From the NCBI GenBank assembly GCA_002395135.1, contig DGWC01000055.1, forward strand, positions 62,001 to 126,000: a DNA stretch of 64,000 bases, written 5' to 3'. The position numbers and the translations under genes were made by a program. Of this stretch, positions 61,203-64,000 are shown piece after piece (within the stretch, counting starts at the first letter, position 1; each line of letters starts with the position of its first letter). The notes under the pieces are model-generated. The model was given only the letters and a program-made list of their open reading frames with translations, searched no databases and had not been told where the DNA came from. Origin of the DNA: Prevotella sp. UBA4268 (GTDB lineage: Bacteria > Bacteroidota > Bacteroidia > Bacteroidales > Bacteroidaceae).

Positions 61203-62753
61203 ATGACAAATCTTTTTTTAGAAATCAGTGCGGGAACTGTTGACTGGTCGAGAGCGCAGTTCGCACTAACCGCCATTTATCACTGGCTCTTTGTTCCGCT
61301 CACGCTGGGACTGGCCGTGATTATGGGTATCATGGAAACATGTTATTACCGCACCAAGAAACAGTTCTGGAAGGATGCTGCCAAGTTCTGGCAGAAACTT
61401 TTCGGTATCAACTTTGCCATGGGAGTGGCCACCGGTATCATCCTCGAGTTTGAATTCGGCACCAACTGGAGCAACTACTCTTGGTTCGTAGGTGATATTT
61501 TCGGCGCGCCGCTGGCCATCGAGGGCATTGTTGCCTTCTTCATGGAGTCCACTTTCGTGGCTGTGATGTACTTTGGATGGAACAAAGTGTCGCGCGGTTT
61601 CCATCTTGCGTCAACGTGGCTCACTGGTTTGGGCGCCACCATATCAGCGTGGTGGATTCTTGTGGCTAATGCCTGGATGCAGTGCCCGGTAGGTTGTGAG
61701 TTCAATGCCGATACGGTTCGCAACGAGATGGTGTCGTTTTTCGACGTGGCATTGTCGCCGTTTGCCGTGATGAAGTTCTGTCACACGGTGATTTCCGCAT
61801 GGATTATCGGTGCCATCTTTGTGGTAGCGGTGAGTTGCTGGTATCTTTTGAAGAAGCGCGAAAAGGAATTGTCGCTTCAGAGCATTAAGATTGCTTCTAT
61901 CGTGGGCTTGATCGCATCGATGGGCGCTGCGCTGACAGGCGATGAAAGCGCTTATCAGGTGGCTCAGAAACAGCCTATGAAACTGGCTGCAATGGAGGCT
62001 TTGTATGACGGAGGTACGGATGTGAGCCTCACGGGAGTGGCTTGGGTGAATCCGTTCAGCCAGCCTAACTATCTCACAGAGAAGGAAGCGCCGCTCAGAA
62101 TCGCCGTTCCCAACATGCTCTCATTCCTTGCCACAAGGGATTTCCATGGATATGTGCCTGGTATACAGCAACTTTGGAACGGCTATACCAAGCCCGACGG
62201 CACGCAAGAACCCTCTTTCGACGAGAAGATTGCGAGTGGAAAGAAGGCCATCGAGGCACTTGCCGCCTATCGCACCACCAAAGATGCTGCCGAGAAGCAG
62301 AAATATTCGCAAATATTGGAAGACAATTTCAAGTATTTCGGATATGGTTATATCAAGAACAAAGAAGAACTGGTGCCTTATATTCCTATCAATTTCTGGG
62401 CATTCCGCGTGATGGTAGGCCTGGGATGTCTGTTCATCCTCTTCTTTGCCCTCACCATCTGGCTGAGTTACAAGAGCGACTTTACCAAGCATAAATACCT
62501 GCATATGGCTGCCATCGTGATGGTGCCGCTGGCATATATCGCAAGCGAGAGCGGGTGGCTCGTGGCAGAATTTGGCCGTCAGCCATGGACCATTCAGGAC
62601 ATGTTGCCTGTGGGCGCGTCGGTTTCTGATATCAGTTCCGGTTCGGTGGCACTCACTTTCTTCATTTTCCTCTTCCTGTTCACCACGATGCTTGCCGTTG
62701 AACTGAGCATCATGTTCAAGCAAATCAAGAACGGGCCTGAATATGGGGAATAG
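61203..62753 (+). CDS. cydA: Cytochrome bd ubiquinol oxidase subunit I
   Basis: A 516-residue membrane protein that oxidises quinol and reduces oxygen with high affinity. His27 (AIYHWLF) is the expected haem b595/d ligand region. The GTNWSNYSWFVGD stretch and the GRQPW motif (about 460-464) are typical of CydA. The short Q-loop form is present. ATG 61203 is chosen over a GTG at 61197. Together with the Nqr pump, it implies a quinone-based respiratory chain able to use traces of oxygen. Confidence 0.93.
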   Translation: MTNLFLEISAGTVDWSRAQFALTAIYHWLFVPLTLGLAVIMGIMETCYYRTKKQFWKDAAKFWQKLFGINFAMGVATGIILEFEFGTNWSNYSWFVGDIFGAPLAIEGIVAFFMESTFVAVMYFGWNKVSRGFHLASTWLTGLGATISAWWILVANAWMQCPVGCEFNADTVRNEMVSFFDVALSPFAVMKFCHTVISAWIIGAIFVVAVSCWYLLKKREKELSLQSIKIASIVGLIASMGAALTGDESAYQVAQKQPMKLAAMEALYDGGTDVSLTGVAWVNPFSQPNYLTEKEAPLRIAVPNMLSFLATRDFHGYVPGIQQLWNGYTKPDGTQEPSFDEKIASGKKAIEALAAYRTTKDAAEKQKYSQILEDNFKYFGYGYIKNKEELVPYIPINFWAFRVMVGLGCLFILFFALTIWLSYKSDFTKHKYLHMAAIVMVPLAYIASESGWLVAEFGRQPWTIQDMLPVGASVSDISSGSVALTFFIFLFLFTTMLAVELSIMFKQIKNGPEYGE

Positions 62754-62798
62754 ATTTTCGATAACTGAATAACTCAAAGAATTTAAAAGAATACAGAT

Positions 62799-63941
62799 AT
62801 GACCTACGAATTTTTGCAGCATTATTGGTGGTTCCTGGTGTCGCTATTAGGCGCAATCCTGGTTTTCATGATGTTCGTGCAGGGTGGAAACTCGCTGATT
62901 TTCAGTCTCGGAAGAACACCCGAGGAGCGCAGAATGCTCATCAACAGCACGGGCCGGAAATGGGAACTCACGTTCACAACACTGGTAACCTTCGGAGGAG
63001 CATTCTTTGCTTCCTTCCCATTGTTCTATAGCACCAGTTTCGGCGGGGCCTACTGGCTGTGGATGATCATCTTGTTCACATTCGTTTTGCAGGCTGTGAG
63101 TTATGAATTTCAGAACAAACTGGGCAACTTCCTTGGACCGAAAACATTCCAATGGTGCCTCGTTGTGAACGGAATCGTTGGGCCGTTGCTCATCGGAGGA
63201 GCAGTTGCCACATTCTTCGACGGCTCTAATTTCATCATTGAAAAGGCCAATCTGATGGACGGTATGCAGCCCATCATCAGCAAATGGGCCAATGCCAGCA
63301 ACGGACTCGATGCACTGCTCGACCCCTGGAACCTCATCTTGGGCTTTGCCGTGTTCTTCCTGGCACGCGTGCTTGGACTTCTTTATTACATCAATAATAT
63401 CAAAGACGATGTGATTGAGAGCAGGGCAACAGTGCAGTTGCTCGGCAATGCCGTCACATTCCTCATCTTCTTCCTGGCATTTGTCATCCGCACGCTGTTG
63501 AAAGACGGCTATGCCTGGCAGCCAGAGACAGGGCTCATCTTTATGGAACCGTATAAATACCTGCACAATCTGCTTGACATGTGGTATCTGCTCATCGTGT
63601 TTGTCATTGGCGTGGTGCTCGTTCTCTATGGCATTTTCCGCACCGTGGTGAGCAAGACCTACGTGAAAGGCATCTGGCCGGCTGGTATCGGCGTGGTGCT
63701 CACGGTGCTTGTGCTTCTGCTCATCGCCGGATGGAACCACACGGCCTATTATCCTTCGAATGCCGATGTTCAGAGCAGCCTTACCATTGCCAACAGTTGC
63801 AGCAGCGAATTCACGCTCCGCACCATGGCTATTGTCAGTCTGCTCATCCCGTTTGTGCTTGCCTATATAGCCTATGCATGGTATTCGCTCGACAAGAAAA
63901 AGATCGACAAGAAGGAAATGACTGAGGGCGAGGTGTATTAA
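62799..63941 (+). CDS. cydB: Cytochrome bd ubiquinol oxidase subunit II
   Basis: A 380-residue polytopic protein that pairs with CydA. MTYEFLQHYWWFLVSLLGAI at the start has Trp residues common in CydB, and LVFMMFVQGGNSLIFSLG with the later FQWCLVVNGIVGPLLIGG also match. It lies 45 bases after cydA in the same operon. Confidence 0.92.
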   Translation: MTYEFLQHYWWFLVSLLGAILVFMMFVQGGNSLIFSLGRTPEERRMLINSTGRKWELTFTTLVTFGGAFFASFPLFYSTSFGGAYWLWMIILFTFVLQAVSYEFQNKLGNFLGPKTFQWCLVVNGIVGPLLIGGAVATFFDGSNFIIEKANLMDGMQPIISKWANASNGLDALLDPWNLILGFAVFFLARVLGLLYYINNIKDDVIESRATVQLLGNAVTFLIFFLAFVIRTLLKDGYAWQPETGLIFMEPYKYLHNLLDMWYLLIVFVIGVVLVLYGIFRTVVSKTYVKGIWPAGIGVVLTVLVLLLIAGWNHTAYYPSNADVQSSLTIANSCSSEFTLRTMAIVSLLIPFVLAYIAYAWYSLDKKKIDKKEMTEGEVY

Positions 63942-63955
63942 TTCATTTTCCGACC

Positions 63956-64000
63956 ATGAAGAAACTATTGATATCCATGCTAATGGCAGCATTCCTGCCA
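63956..64000 (+). CDS. Exported protein, N-terminal fragment (3' truncated by window)
   Basis: ATG 63956 opens a frame reading MKKLLISMLMAAFLP to the window edge, 14 bases after cydB. This is the start of a signal peptide. No function can be assigned. The close spacing suggests it is cotranscribed with cydAB. Confidence 0.55.
   Translation, partial: MKKLLISMLMAAFLP

Noticed and set aside
62847..63992. 381-residue minus-strand ORF opposite cydB
   Set aside because: Antisense shadow rich in His, Glu and Cys; cydB on the plus strand is certain.

Overview
The window looks like a chromosomal segment from a member of the Bacteroidales, most likely Prevotella/Segatella or a close relative. Evidence: promoters of the Bacteroidetes form TTTG-N19-21-TAnnTTTG occur repeatedly, while Shine-Dalgarno sites are almost absent. 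Several gene families typical of the phylum are present: the L28-L33-DUF4295 trio, the Bat aerotolerance operon, DUF4492 in front of cytochrome bd, a smalltalk peptide and Na+-translocating NQR. The genus is an inference. No rRNA, tRNA, insertion sequence, integrase or CRISPR array was seen.

Layout. 0-6.1 kb: the tail of an FtsX-like permease, then rpmB-rpmG-DUF4295 and ftsY-rimO-HU, ending in a membrane-anchored HU-domain protein with a LysM-like end. 6.2-17.6 kb: moxR, DUF58, a BatD-like gene, batA, batB, batC and a batD-batE fusion, followed closely by a PAP2 phosphatase, queA and a Smr-domain gene. 17.6-18.1 kb: a gene-free stretch with a hairpin and a strict 22-bp array of small palindromes. 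18.1-21.0 kb: a phosphohexomutase and a PfkB sugar kinase. 21.1-33.8 kb: an AT-rich glycan island behind one good promoter with a long leader. It encodes a DUF1919 protein, a GT10 fucosyltransferase, a Wzx-type flippase, a CDP-glycerol-type transferase, two GT2s, one GT4, a WbsX/GH99-like protein and four acyltransferases. No polymerase, chain-length regulator, export channel or initiating sugar-phosphate transferase was seen.

33.9-36.6 kb is an accessory block on the minus strand: an HU-like protein, a 33-residue smalltalk peptide, a small Cys-rich protein, an M15 peptidase and a coiled-coil protein. Degenerate 9-bp tandem repeats occur here and again beside nudC. 36.9-44.8 kb: nudC behind a secreted 5'-nucleotidase, a short DnaJ-like protein on the plus strand, and a TamB-like giant. 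44.9-50.7 kb: the complete nqrABCDEF operon with a terminator. 50.8-53.1 kb: two small uncharacterised genes and an Mrp ATPase. 53.1-60.8 kb: a TolC-HlyD-permease-permease exporter operon without an ATPase gene, a coiled-coil membrane protein and a carboxypeptidase-regulatory-domain protein. 60.9-64 kb: DUF4492-cydA-cydB and the start of a further exported protein.

Together these are mainly housekeeping, envelope and respiratory functions (NQR sodium pump, cytochrome bd oxidase, Bat oxygen tolerance). One probably horizontally acquired surface-glycan island interrupts them. The best candidates for undescribed biology are the 22-bp palindrome array, the membrane-anchored HU protein and the HU/smalltalk/M15 block beside the glycan island.
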